64,000 bases of DNA from Iris pallida (taxonomy: Eukaryota; Streptophyta; Magnoliopsida; Asparagales; Iridaceae): positions 2,693,839 to 2,757,838 of the forward strand of contig JANAVB010016200.1 in the NCBI GenBank assembly GCA_029216955.1, in the 5' to 3' direction. The notes beneath the pieces are model-generated. The model was not told the DNA's origin, did not search any database, and worked only from the letters and a program-made list of their open reading frames with translations. Positions 9,851 to 22,028 of the stretch are shown here, piece by piece. Each line of letters begins with the position of its first letter. The first letter of the stretch is position 1. Both the position numbers and the translations under genes were made by a program.

Positions 9851-10891
9851 TGTTTTCCATAAATAAATTCACTTTATTTATTGTGTTTCTGGGAAAATTA
9901 CAACTGTAAGAATCCGATCTAGAAGACGATCGCTTTATCCCTTAGACGATGTGAAGAAGAAAAGCTCTCAAAATTTCAACAGCAATTTAGATATCTATGT
10001 ATCTGTACAATGAATGAGAAAAGAACTCTATTTATAGAGTCAAAAATAACTGAAAAGATAACTGTTTTCACAACCTGTGCATAGTTGAAAATCACGCAGG
10101 ATTTAACATACGCAAGGTTATGGGCAGTTACTGGACGTGGCCTGTAACTGTTGGACACATGGCAATCGTGCATGAGTCGTGTACAAGTTACAGGACACGC
10201 AAGTGAGAGATTGGTGGCATGGCTGCCACGTACTCCAATTTAATAAAATCCATGCAGGCTTGTTGAGGACGAAATCCACGCAGACTTGGGTCAGAAAGCT
10301 TCAAAATCTACGCAGACTTGGGGCAGAAAGCTTCAGAATCCACGCAGACTTGGAGCAAAAAGCTTCAGAATCCACGCAGACTTGGGGCAGAAAGCTTCAA
10401 AATACACGCAAACTTGAGGAAGGAACATAAAAGTTCAAAATACACGCAGACTTGAGTCAGAACGGCCAGCTGTCTTGATTCGACGTACCTCGACTGACAC
10501 AAAATCTCTGACATTGATTGCCTTTTGTCAGTCGCATTAAATGACAATAAGCTCTTTTGGTACGCCAACTTGATGAAGGCTGAGTCTTGTTGAAGAAGAT
10601 TTCGAAAGTCACGCAATAGTCGGCTGTGATCTCTCGAGTTCCGTGCATACGTGGCACACGAGGAGATATTCTTTGACTGTCGTGCTGTCAGTCATAATGA
10701 CACTCTGACAAATGATGAGCTGTCTCTCAGCGTGACTTTTAAACATTGTCTTGATCAACTCAGCGTGACTTTTAGACTTTGTCCTGATCAACTCAGCGTG
10801 ACTTTTAGACTTTAGTCTGATCAACTCAGCGTGACTTTTAGACTTTGTTCTGATCAACTCAGCGTGACTTTCATTTTTTTTGAGGCCTACA
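9851..10891 (-). mobile_element. R 3' LTR (left copy)
   Basis: The minus-strand TATA box lies at 10027-10038 (CTATAAATAGAG). U3 contains seven CACGCAGACTTGG-type units (10250-10460) and five AGCGTGACTTTTAGACTTT units (10728-10870). It is about 100 bp shorter than the right LTR, which is accounted for by fewer repeat units. Confidence 0.93.
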
Positions 10892-10906
10892 AAACCCCCT
10901 TCAAAG
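10892..10906 (-). promoter_or_regulatory. R polypurine tract
   Basis: On the minus strand CTTTGAAGGGGGTTT directly abuts the LTR start TGTAGGCC. It is nearly the same as the F tract (CTTTGAAGGGGGTCT), supporting close kinship of the two elements. It would prime plus-strand DNA synthesis. Confidence 0.85.
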
Positions 10907-11105
10907 TTTTCGAAAAAAATGATAAATTATTTCGAAATACTTTGAAATCGAGATGATAAAATGAATTTAGTCACGCCGAGATGACTTTAAAGAGAGATTT
11001 ACTCCGAAATGATTGGACTGTTGGGATTCTGTGCAGTTAGGATCCCGTGCAAAGCTCCCAAATCGAGACAAATAATGATGTTGCCGTTTGGAATTCTTCA
11101 TGAGC

Positions 11106-11117
11106 CTATAAATAGGC
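11106..11117 (+). promoter_or_regulatory. TATA box of the R antisense accessory gene
   Basis: CCTATAAATAGG lies about 125 bp upstream of the ATG at 11234, just inside the element from its 3' LTR and opposite in direction to the LTR promoter. The F accessory gene has a matching TATA at 36506-36513, so this is a conserved internal promoter. Confidence 0.75.
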
Positions 11118-11233
11118 CATAAACCACTTCTTTGTTTCTTTACTGCTTTAGAGAGAGAATCTACAGAAGAGAAATTTTATCTTTCCCGACGAACTTCATC
11201 TTCTCCGACTTCTTCTTCCTTTTCTCAACAGCA

Positions 11234-14200
11234 ATGGCTCCTAAGAAAACCGACGCTCAGGCCAAGGGGAAAGCTCCTGCGACTTCCTCGCGTGCCACCA
11301 CTGACAGACTCCCTCGACGCGAAGTCACGCATCCTCCTATGCAGCGTAAGTGATGGATGGGGATATGAACTGTTGAAGATGACTTGATGAAGATGACTTT
11401 GATGAAGATGAACTCCACATAGAAATCTTAGGATCTTAAGACAAATAATAAACTTCAGAAATATATCCCCCCTTCTTAGGACAAAGGATATTAATAAAGT
11501 ATGCCCCCTCTTTAGGGTCGGCCATACTTCACATCTTCGTGTTTACGAAGCTCTGTGTTTCACGCAAATGAGCATGGCTCTCATGACTCTGCGTGATTTT
11601 TCATGTATTGGCAGGGATGTCAATGTTTGAATTATTCATGCAGCTTTCATGACTCTGCGTGATTTTTCACATGTTGGCAGAAATGTCCATGTTGAATTAT
11701 TCACGCAGCTTTCATGACTCTGCGTGATTTTTCACATATTGGCTGAGATGTCAATGTTGAATTATTACGCAGCTTTCATGACTCTGCGTGATTTTTTACA
11801 TGTTGGCAGAGATGTCGATTTTGAAATAGTCACGCAGACTTCTGAGAGTCATCCTCTGGATAGATTAGTTTTGATCTGTCAGCGTATATTTTGTCATTTT
11901 TACTTCAATGTGATTCTGGCAATGATGCGTGACTTTTCATTCTAATCTGTCTAGACTTTGCGCGAATTAATCACATGCGTGAATAAATCATTCAGCGTGT
12001 CTTGATAGTATATCTGTCTGAAGTCTGCGTGACTTATGAAATTTCCTTCAAACACTGCTATTCACGCATAAGGCTCGTAGACATAGATTTTAGTGAAACA
12101 CATCTGACCTTGTCTTCTTTTATTTTCTGTAGTGAACATCCGAAGTGAAGAGGCAGATTATGAAGGGCACCTGAGTTTTTCATTTAAACATGATTTATCT
12201 CATGTGCAATTTCCTCAGTTTGACCTTCCAGAAGCCAGACTGTCATTGTTGGCAAATCAAGACCATACAACTCTACTCTGTCTGATGAATGGTCAACCCT
12301 TTCAGAGTCTTGATTTTGTGTCCCACAAGAAACTAGCATTTCTGTTCGGGGATGCTATAGCACAGAAGTCCCAACCAAAGGGCATCAGAGAGAAGGTCTG
12401 CTTTTACTTCGAAGGTGATGTAAAACAGCCCATGTACTGGCCGAAGGTTTCTAGGGGCTTATCTATCATGAGATTTATGCATGCCAGCTATCCCAGAAAG
12501 ATGTCCTGGCACTTAACAGAATATCAGCAGGCAAAGGCGAGCCGTATCATTTACATGAAGGAAGGATTCTTCAGTTCCCCAGAGAATCATGTATCCGTGT
12601 TCCGAGGTTTGAAGCCGGGATACGTACCTCCTGAAGACTCATCAATATTAATGCCATTCAAAATGCCTGTTTTCATAAATGAATTCATGGCAAACGAGAA
12701 TGCATTCTACTCCACTGATTCGACGCCGAGGATGAACGACTTAATGAATCAGGAGAACGTGAGATGGAGGACTTTGGTCCATTGGGCTCTGGAGCAGTTT
12801 GAGAGTGAGCTGAAGAAGATAAACCTTTATGACGCGATCGTCAATTCCTCATACGGCTTCAGACCCAACCCCTTTCTGTTCCTGGCTTTGGTTGAGAGGT
12901 ATAACCACAGGACAGGGACATTTATGACTCCCAAAGAGGAGATGGGCTTTGCCCTTCATGAGATGGAATACATCTCGCATCTGCCTTCAGGCACACTACC
13001 GTATGAAGAGTATGTGCCTACGACAGAAGAGCTGAACTTTCTGTCGGAGAAGAATCCAGAGATGGTACACCTATTTGAAGAGATGATGTGCCATTTCGGC
13101 ACATGTACTCTGTATTATAAGAGTTCTAAAGATGAAGTCGGCAACCACATCCAGAAGTGGATGTCTTATCTTTTCCTGAACCATGAAAAGGATGAGAAAA
13201 AGATAAACGAGAAGAGATGGTACCAAATTAACTTCTTCAAGCCTCTCTCTGAGAGTGAAATCATTTATCTGCTAGAGAAATATGACTGCAAGGATTTCAC
13301 GATCACTGAAGACTGGTATGAGTTTAAAGCTGGAACCACCTTCAGCTCGTATGTGAGACAGAGTGGAAAGACTCTGTCAAAGAACGGTCATTTAGCCGGA
13401 TTCCTATCTCTTTGGTTAAGAAGATTCGCCGTTCCTGGCTCCAGCTCTCTAGACAGAATACATAGAGGCGTTATCTTTGCAGCGGTGCGCCTTATATATG
13501 GTTATAAGATAGACCTATTATCAGCGATGACCTGTAGGCTGAACCCAGGTCTTCGGAATTTTGTAACCAATATGCTATCTAATCAGAGGAGGATGACTGA
13601 TGAGTTCCCGAGAATAGAGATGCCCTTCACATATCTATATGGTTGGCTTTTTCTGCATCATGACGGTCCGATACCTCCGGGAGCAGGAGGGAGTGGCAAT
13701 CTCTTTTTGGAGAAGTACTCTGGAGAGACTTTCTGGAAGGTTCACACTCTTCCAGAATGCAGAAATATTCTGAATCGAGCGTCACATTGGTCCATTCAAT
13801 GTGTCCCTCCACCATTGGGTTATGAGAGCATGCCCTTGAATATGATAGACGGAGATAAAGGGAACAGGCTAGATGATGTAGCCTTTCAGTGGTTGCAGAG
13901 AATTCGGCCCTCTCATCTAGTATACCGTCATGAAGAAATGACGTATCTGGAGCCGTATCTACCGAGCCGATTTGCCAGGCAATTCGGATATGACCAACTT
14001 CATGTTGGAAACGCCACCACCTGCCTTTTTGCTCGTGGAGGACTTATTGACGGAGCTCGGGCTTGGAGGTACTTTGCGGCTAGAGATACAAAAGCTGTAT
14101 TCTCTATGCCTAATCCTTTATCCAGCACGGGGACGAAGATGCTTTACACATATGCTCGCTTCTATGTTTCGTCGAGCACCTTCATGCCGAGTTTCAATCT

Positions 14201-16417
14201 GAAGACTTTTGTTGCGGAAGACGACCCAACAAAGAGGTCGAAGAAGAAAACTGTTATTCAACAATTTTCTCCGGAACCTGAAGATGAGACAGCGGAGGTT
14301 GAGCCCCTATATGACTTATTTCAGGAGGGAAATTTTCCTGATGAAGTTCTTCCTCCCATATTTGTATCCCTTTCTAAGAGGAAGCGAAGCGATGAATCTG
14401 AGACAGTCTCCAAAAAGAGTACTAAGTCTCAGACATCTAAGAAGAAGAAGAAAGGGGTCTCAGTAACTGCCACTTCATCTTTAGGTGGCATCTCAGTTGA
14501 CGAAGATGACGCCGCCGATAAAGACGAAGATACAGATGAAGACGACGCTCATTTGATAACAAGGAGGTCGAGAGGCAGGTATGTCAAGAAGACCGTTGGC
14601 AAAATGAAGGACAATGAACTCTTGGAAACGATTATGAGTGGAGGAGTCTTGCCAGAGATCAATGAAGCGGCTTCTACTGAGAAAATAGAATCTGATGATG
14701 TTCATCTTCCAGCAACTTCCGCTGAACAGCCTGAGGTAGAATCCACTCGAGCTCAGGAAACGACTGCTCCGACAACAAGTGGAGTAGCTACTGAACCCTC
14801 AGAGATGAGGATGATCCCTTTTGAACATGGGACTGAGGGCGTCATCCAGGCATTGGATGACCAGATTGAATATTCTGAAGAAGAACCAGCCCCGGCAGAA
14901 GTTATGGAACAACCGGAAGTTCCAAAAACTCAGGTTGAAGAAAACATTTCTTTGGCCAGAGGCGATGAAGACGTGTCAACGTCCGAGCTACCAGCTGCTG
15001 ATGACTTATTAAAGAATGTTTGTAAAGACATCATTCTTCGAACTGATATTCCAGAAAAGACTGAACCGGCAGTCGATACTGAGCTTGCTATCATTACTGT
15101 TCCTGAGATTCATCCATCTCAAGGAATAGATGAAGATGTGAACATCATGGACTCCGGATCAGAGACTCATCCTGAAGCCGGGGATAAAAAAGAGTCTGAA
15201 GAAGAAGAAGAAGAAGCTGAAGAAGGAGATGATTGGCATGCTGGCACTTCTACTCCTTATGATGAAGATAAAGTCAGAGGGAACATAGTGGAACTCAGCC
15301 CCGAACCTGCTCAATCTCCGGACAACGCTCCAGTACCCAGTAATTCTGGAGCTGGAAGCAGCCACATAAAGCAGGTGTCGGACACCATCATGGACCGGCT
15401 ACGAGAAGACGCAAGACTCCCTCACCACATAGAATATGAACCTCAGCCTGGTAGAATTTTATTCCAAATTCTGTTTTTACTGTTTCTTTTTTCTTTAGAT
15501 GCTGATTATTTTTTCTTTGACTAGTAGGAACTGCTGCAACAATGAGTTCAACTCATGCTCCACTTGTCCAGACTGACGCTGATGAAGGGAGCTCGTACTT
15601 GCCAACTTCTCCAGCAACACATACTTCCGTTCCCAGGATAGAAAACATTCAAGCTTCTTCTTCAATGATGACAGCGACTCCTGGGTTTGAGACGGGACTG
15701 GCAAGAACTCTGGGGATGTATTCAGATATCATCTATTCATATCTGGATACATACTCCAAGCGTTTCTTGAAGGACGAAGCTATGCCCTTCTCTGAGATTC
15801 GAACTATGATCAATTTCCCGCTCATGGCGTTGCGACATGCTGGTTGCGAATCTCAATATATCTTCTTCGAACATCTCCTGGATGAGTTGGAAATAACTAT
15901 CCAAAAATACTGGGAGACTAAGAAGGAAGACATTCATTCTTTAACGGTGGCTGAGATCAGTCAACTAGAGCATGAAGCCCAGTCCCGGCAAGCTGCATTA
16001 GAAGCATTTCTTGCCTCTTCTTCTGAGAAATTAGTAGAAAAGGGTGAAGAAATATTAGCTACTCGTCAGAGAGTAGAGCTTCTGGAGAAAGATAAAGCAT
16101 CCAAAGCTGAAGAGCTGAAGCAGTTGAAAGAGGAGTTGGCTCGTCTTCAAGAGCGAATTGCTGTCATAGAAACAAAGCAAGCTGAGGTCATTGCTGCTTA
16201 TATTTCTGAAGCCGAACGCTGTGAAACTCTTCAAAAGGAGCGAGAGCATATGCAGACAGAGCAAATTGAAGAAGTTAATCGTCTCCAATCTGCTATTATC
16301 ATTTTTTATGAACAAAATGTCGCTGTTGAAGCAGCAGAAAAAGTTCGAAAAGCTCATGAAGAGAAAATGAGTATTGTACTCGATCGTATTAAGGAGTTAA
16401 TAACTCCTAATAAATAG
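11234..16417 (+). CDS. R antisense accessory gene: PMD-like protein with coiled-coil C-terminus, three exons
   Basis: Encoded opposite to gag-pol. By eye: exon 1 11234-11345 (MAPKKTDAQAKGKAPATSSR...), intron GTAAGT...CTGTAG, exon 2 12133-15450, intron GTAGAA...TAGTAG, exon 3 15528-16417. The joins keep frame and give 1,439 codons without a stop. Exon 2 has a globular part (~40-720) with ALVERYNHRTGTF and ALHEMEYISHLP, resembling the plant mobile domain, then YLEPYLPSRFARQFGY. A lysine cluster (~800, possible nuclear signal) and a long acidic tail follow. Exon 3 ends in a ~150-residue coiled coil. The F copy (31877-36405, minus) shares the exon plan. The function is unknown; nuclear and DNA- or RNA-associated is my inference. 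The alternative family is the Pfam 'putative gypsy type transposon' domain. The exon structure is more certain than the family. Confidence 0.75.
11540..12070 (+). repeat. CACGCAG / CTGCGTG dyad repeats in intron 1 of the R accessory gene
   Basis: Four tandem units of about 85 bp (11560-11850) contain CACGCAG (or TCATGCAG), then CTTTCATGACT, then CTGCGTGA: a 7-bp inverted repeat around an 11-bp spacer, followed by a diverged ATGTTGGCAGAGATGTC part. More scattered CTGCGTGACTT words run to 12070. The same word fills the R LTRs and gag repeats. Confidence 0.8.
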
Positions 16418-16790
16418 ATCTTGTAATCAACATTTTGATTTTGAATAAAGACGAATGAGAACCTTTGATCTGATTTTATGATATATTTATAGAAAATATG
16501 TTCAGAGGTAAATAATACATGACACATTTCTATAGAATAGAATGTACAAATGAACTTTGTAATTCTATCAGATGATATTAAACCAGTGATGATCTTAGTT
16601 TAATACTGATTAGAAAAAATAAAATTCAGACATAAAAAAATATCTTTGAACTCAATTTTTCATGATCTTTGGATTCAAGAATCAAAAGACTAGATGTCAT
16701 TTTCATAAATATGATACTGACATGGATGTTGAACGATGATGAATTATAAATATATGTGGGATGAACAGGAAAATCGACAAATGATGGAAT
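16418..16790. other. AT-rich spacer 3' of the R accessory gene
   Basis: Directly follows the TAG of exon 3. It is AT-rich, contains AATAAA-like words (16444) that could serve as a poly(A) signal, and has no coding frame. Confidence 0.4.
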
Positions 16791-17012
16791 GAACGGATAA
16801 ACCGTCAAAAATGAATGGTAATGAACGGATGAACCGTCAGATGATGATGAATGAACGGGTTAACCGTCGGATTATAATGAACGGGCGAACCGTCGAATGA
16901 ATATAATAAATGAACGGATGAACCGTCAGGCATTAATGAACGGGCGAACCGTCGGATGAATGTGATAAATGAACGGATGAACCGTCAGGCATTAATGAAC
17001 GGGCGAACCGTC
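16791..17012 (+). repeat. GAACGGNNNAACCGTC operator-like array
   Basis: Eight copies of GAACGG(A/G)(T/C)(G/A)AACCGTC, each with the partial dyad ACGG...CCGT, alternate between two spacer types (about 26 and 33 bp). The array ends about 40 bp upstream of a TATA box (17051-17060) and 95 bp before the ATG of the small ORF at 17108. This placement is typical of clustered transcription-factor sites. It is absent from F. Confidence 0.75.
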
Positions 17013-17050
17013 GAATGAATGTGTCGCTTCATTATTTGAGGAACTTATGT

Positions 17051-17060
17051 CTATAAATAT
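17051..17060 (+). promoter_or_regulatory. TATA box of the small R ORF
   Basis: CTATAAATAT lies between the GAACGG array and the ATG at 17108, at a spacing (about 57 bp to the ATG) that leaves a short leader. Confidence 0.6.
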
Positions 17061-17107
17061 AGCAGAAATCTGACAAGAACGAACACTTCTACTCTTCAAC
17101 ATAAAAA

Positions 17108-17431
17108 ATGTCGTCTGAAGAAGTATCCAAGAATGCTGAAATCGCCCCGAAGGTTCAGAAGGGCACTGAAGAACACCATGCCGATCCAGTTCAGCCTAAG
17201 GAGGTAGAAGCAGGCGAAGGTTCGTCTACACCCAAGCCACTACGAGACATTCTGGACTTTCTGCTTGATCCAGGAAGGACTGAAGAAGAGGAATCCATGA
17301 GGATGGCTGCTTGCAAATTCCTCGTGGGTTTCAGCAAAGAAGTTCTCAGCTCTTTTGCTGATCGCATTTTCGAGAAGGACGACAGCGGGCCGCGTCCAAA
17401 TGTAGAGAAGGATGATAGTGACCTTCCTTAA
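17108..17431 (+). CDS. Small acidic protein of R (107 aa), unknown
   Basis: The open frame begins MSSEEVSKNAEIAPKVQKG. It has a Glu/Lys/Pro-rich first half and a helical second half (LRDILDFLLDPGRTEEEESMRMAACKF and on). It has its own TATA box and upstream GAACGG array and lies tail-to-tail with integrase (ends 83 bp from the pol stop). No family is recognised and no counterpart is seen in F, where tandem repeats occupy the site. The promoter architecture makes a real gene more likely than chance. It could be a regulatory or silencing-related accessory protein, but nothing in the sequence proves a role. Confidence 0.5.
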   Translation: MSSEEVSKNAEIAPKVQKGTEEHHADPVQPKEVEAGEGSSTPKPLRDILDFLLDPGRTEEEESMRMAACKFLVGFSKEVLSSFADRIFEKDDSGPRPNVEKDDSDLP

Positions 17432-17513
17432 TATCATGTACTATCATTCATGATGAAATAACATTTAAATTCATGAACTTGAACTTTGTCTGATGATTTA
17501 CAAGTATTTATAT

Positions 17514-20500
17514 TTATACATAATATTTTTTAAGGAATTTGCCATTAATAGGCATCATAACCTTTCGACCATCCAGTTCTGAGAGTTGATAAGCTCCATT
17601 TGAGAAGACTCGGCTCACAACATAGGGACCTTTCCACTTCGCATCGAACTTGCCTTTGCTCATATGAGTCATAGTCATAAGACGTCTGACTGCAAGAACA
17701 AGTTCTCCTTTTTGATAGGCTCGAACTCTGACTTTCTTGTTAAAAGCTCTTGAGATTCTAGCTTGATAGAATTCGATATTCTGTTGAGCAGATAATCGCT
17801 TTTCATCCAGAGCTTCTAATTCCTGAAGTCGAAGACGATCATTATTCTCGATGGTAAGTTCATTAGCGATTGCTATCCTTAAAGAAGGAATTTGAATCTC
17901 TAATGGAAGAACAGCTTCACATCCATATACCAGAGAGAAAGGTGTACATTTAGTAGCATTACGAACTGTAGTACGGTAAGCCCACAAACATTCACCGAGT
18001 TTTTCACTCCAATTACGTTTGTTAGTAGAGACAAACTTCTTTAAGAGTTTGATGATAGTTTTGTTGAAAGCTTCTGCTAATCCGTTAGCTGCCGGATTAT
18101 ATGCGGTAGAAGCTACATTGTTGATTCGATGATCGTCACAGAATCGAGTAAAGTTCTGGCTGACGAACTGTGGTCCATTATCATGAATAATGCGTCGAGG
18201 AACACCAAATCTATAGATGACATGATGCTTGATAAAGTTGACGACATTAGAAGTCTTCACTTCAGATAAAGGAATAGCTTCGGCCCATTTGGAGAAATAA
18301 TCGGTTATTGCGAGAATAAACCGATGACCTTTTGATGACGACGGATTGATCGGACCGATAATGTCCATGCCCCAAGCTTCGAAGGGCCATGATGCTGCCA
18401 TTGGATGTAGAAATTCTGAGGGTTGATGAATAAAATCCGTATAGATTTGACAAGCTTTACACTTCCTTGTATATTCGATGGCATCTGATACCATAGTGGG
18501 CCAATAATAACCCATACGTCGAATACGGTCTTGAAGTTTTGGTCCAGGCTGATGTGCTCCACAAATTCCATCATGTGCTTCGCGAATAATTTGTTGAGCC
18601 TCATCACCGGCAATACATCGAAGAAGTAAACCATCATAAGCTCGACGATATAAGATTTTTGTAGTATGATTGTAATAGAATCTGAGTGATCGTCGTCTGA
18701 TAGATGCTTCCTCACTCGGATTATCTGGAAGAATATCATACAATACGAAATCTAAGAAAGGAAGTCTCCAATCTTTATCCGTATTCTGAGTCTCAGCTGA
18801 ATTACTGAAGATGAATTCCATGCTAGAATCAGATGAAGATGATAATGATTTACGACTTAATCCAAATCCTCTTGTTGTGTTGACATCATGAGATGTTGAT
18901 TCTTCAATGTCAACTGGAAGTCCTAAAGTTAGATTGTTTTCGAGATGAAATAATTCTCGATTGCAGACAACAATCATTTGTTGACGTCTAATCGGAATAG
19001 CCAATACTGCCGCAAGATTAGCAAGAGCATCAACTTCTGCGTTACATGCTCGCCTAACATGTTCAATGAAGAACCCTTCAAATGAAGAAGCCATAGATAT
19101 AGCCGATCTATGATAAGGAACCAGATCTTGATGGCGAACTTCATAAGTACCCCTTATCTGATTGACAATGAGTTTAGAATCTCCATACGCTTCCAAATGT
19201 TGAATATTCAGATGTTTAGCGAGTTGAAGACCAATAAGCAATGCATTGTACTCAGCAATGTTGTTTGAACATGGCTGATCGAGAGAATAAGCTCTTTGAA
19301 TAGCAAGACCTTCTGGCGATACAAGAACAATTCTAACTCCAGCAACAATATCACCATTAGGACCTATTCTTGAAGCTCCGTCAAAGAATAGACGCCAAGT
19401 AGGATCTTCTTCAGCAATTTGGTTTGAATCTAAGATTTCATCTGGGATTTCATCATAGAGTTTTGAATTCTCTGGAATTGAATGAGCAGCCAGAAAATCA
19501 GCTAAAGCTTGTCCTTTGACTGATTTCTGAGGGATATAATGCATGTCATACTGAGCAAGTAAGATTCCCCAGTTTGCCAAACGAGAATTTAAAACACTTG
19601 GTTTCTTCATCATGACTCGTATGGGTTTGATCCTGGAGATGACATGAATAGTCTGGCCAATGATATAATGTCGTGTCTTTTGAACAGCGAACATCAGGAC
19701 TAGACATTCTTTTTCGACCGGTGAATATCGAGGTTCAGCTCCGGTCATAGTACGACTGAGATAGTAAATGGCTTGTTCATGACCATTTTTATTCTTTTGA
19801 GCAAGCAGTGCACCCAACGAATGACTCATTGCTCGGGTATATAGGAGGAACGGTATTCCTGAGACAGGAGGTACCAATACTGGAGGGCTCATCAGATATT
19901 GTTTTATATCATCGAATGCTTTCTGACATTCATCATTCCAGACAAAAGAAACACCTTTCTTCATAAGTTTATTGAATGGTCTACAGCGTCCTGAAAGATT
20001 AGAGATGAATCTCCTGATATAAGCGATCCTTCCTTGAAATCCTCGTAGCTCTTTTAAGGTGCGTGGAGGACGCATCTCTTGGATGGCTTTGATCTTCTCG
20101 GGATCCACGTGTATACCTTTCGAGGTAATGACGAAGCCGAGAAATTTGCCACTAGAGACGCCTAAGGACTTAGTAGGGTTCATCTTTAATTGATGTTTAC
20201 GCATTAGATCAAAAATAGTCTTCAAATCTTGGATGTGATCCTCTTTTTGTCGACTTTTGACTGCAATATTATCAACGTAGCATTCGACTATTTTTCGTAA
20301 GTGTTCACGGAATATAGTGCTCATGGCTCGTTGATAAGTTGCTCCTGCATTCTTGAGACCGAATGGCATCACTGTATAACAGTATGTACCAATCGGCGTT
20401 CTGAAAGAAGTGTGTTTCTCGTCATCTGAAAACATTTTAATCTGATTGTACCCAGAATACCCATCCATGAATGACATCCGTTCAAACCCACAGGTATTAT

Positions 20501-20969
20501 CGATCATAACATCAGTAATTGGTAGAGGGAATTCGTCTTTAGGACATGCCGCATTGAGATCGCGGAAGTCTATGCATACTCTGATCTTACCAGTCTTTTT
20601 AAGGACAGGAACTATATTAGCCACCCAATCGGGATGTTGTTCCTCTCTAATAAACCCAGAGGCCATGAGTTTATTGACTTCAGCTTCAATTGCATCCATG
20701 ATGTCTGGACGAAATCGTCGCTGTTGTTGCTTGACCGACTTTGCATTCGGCATGATATTGAGTTTATGAGTTGCGATTTGTGGATCAAGTCCTGGCATAT
20801 CTTCATAACTCCAAGTGAAAATATTAATGTATTCATGAATAAGTTTGATCATGTCTTGCTTATCAGTTTCTGAAAGACTTTCACTAATGAATATTGGTTT
20901 GGGGGATCCCTCTTCACCAACATCTATTTGAACAAGTTTATCTTCAGTCGGAGGTTCTTTTTGCTCGAA
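17514..20969 (-). pseudogene. pol: R RT, RNase H and integrase
   Basis: Open from 20969 to the stop at 17514-17516; the first Met is at 20852 (1,112 aa from there). RT: CIDFRDLN, MDGYSGYNQI, then CYVDNIAVKS at residue ~193. The second catalytic Asp of YVDD is Asn, so RT is probably dead. RNase H (~485-640) keeps FFDGAS, AEYNAL, YGDSKL and VDALAN. Integrase has the HHCC finger (HDGICGAHQ ... CKACQ, ~757-800), core DIIGP, DNGPQF and GLAEAFNK (~832-926), and a C-terminal domain ending GKFLKKYYV. No chromodomain is seen, as expected for a Tat-like element. A TGA at 20970-20972 separates it from the upstream frame. Confidence 0.92.
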
Positions 20970-22028
20970 TCAGAATTCCCATTGATTATCTAACCTTTGG
21001 GCCCATTGTTCTGATTCAGGTGAGATTTCAAAATCGTCTTCGTTTTCGTCATCTTCTTCAGAACTGTCAATGGTGACCATGTTGGAAGACATAATGTTGT
21101 AGTGGAAGTCACCAATACTTGTATCAGAATCCCAAGAGGTAGTACTAGAAGAATCAGATCTCTTATCTTCGTCAGATTCGGGATCTTCATGGATAGTATT
21201 GATAAAGGGAGTAGGAGCAATATAACCTAATCCGCATTTTGTCCTCCCATATTTCAGAGGAGGAATTCGAACATGCATTTTTCTTCCTTTTCCATTATTG
21301 AGGCCAGTTCTGAAGTTATAGCCCATATTTTTAATGATGTCCTTAGATTGCTGACTATAACGACGTAGTTGTAATCTTCCAGTATCATCGTTTTTGTCAT
21401 CATCTTCTAAATCAGAAGGATTCTGGGGGTCTTTGTAGAAGAATATTGGAATGTCTTCTGGTTTTCTGTTAGGAACCAGAAAGTATGAAGTTTGTACTGA
21501 TTCTAGGGATACGTCTGTATGAAAAGTCTGTACAACTCCTATGGTTATTGTTCTCAAGTCATCTAACAAATGCAAATAACTATGAACATGATTACACACA
21601 TCAATATACTGCAAAGATGGAGACTTTTCATTAAATTTAAAAGCAGTAGTATTTACATTGGGAGAAGGCTGAGCCTTAGAAATTTTAGCCAAATCAATGA
21701 CTAAAGGGGGAGAAGAAGAACGAGAGGAAGTTTTGTTTCGATTAAGATCGATAACAAATGGCTCAGAAGAGGTGAGCTCCCTTGAAGCTTGAGATGGAAG
21801 AGTAGTCCGCCCTCCAACAGGGATTACCAGAGTATCCTGTTTTATATGTGAAGATACAGGAACTGTAGTACGCCCACTGACAGGAATGATCAGTGTATCT
21901 TGAGTAGACGACTGAGGTAACGGAGAGATCCGTCCGTTCACTGGAATAATGAAAGAACTTTCTCCAGAGGATTTAGGAGATTGTTGCTGAGTAGTTCGAC
22001 CTTTAACAGGAATTATCAAGGTCTCACT
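20970..22028 (-). pseudogene. R linker between protease and RT, with IIPVxGRT repeats
   Basis: It sits in the same frame as protease and RT but is bounded by in-frame stops (22029-22031 TAA, 20970-20972 TGA). It starts with five copies of a ~22-residue unit built on IIPV(K/N/S/G)GR, followed by two VIDL units. The conserved part has RTKCGLGYIAP and DSDTSIGDF, which F also has. The repeats are element-specific although the position is conserved. Confidence 0.65.
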
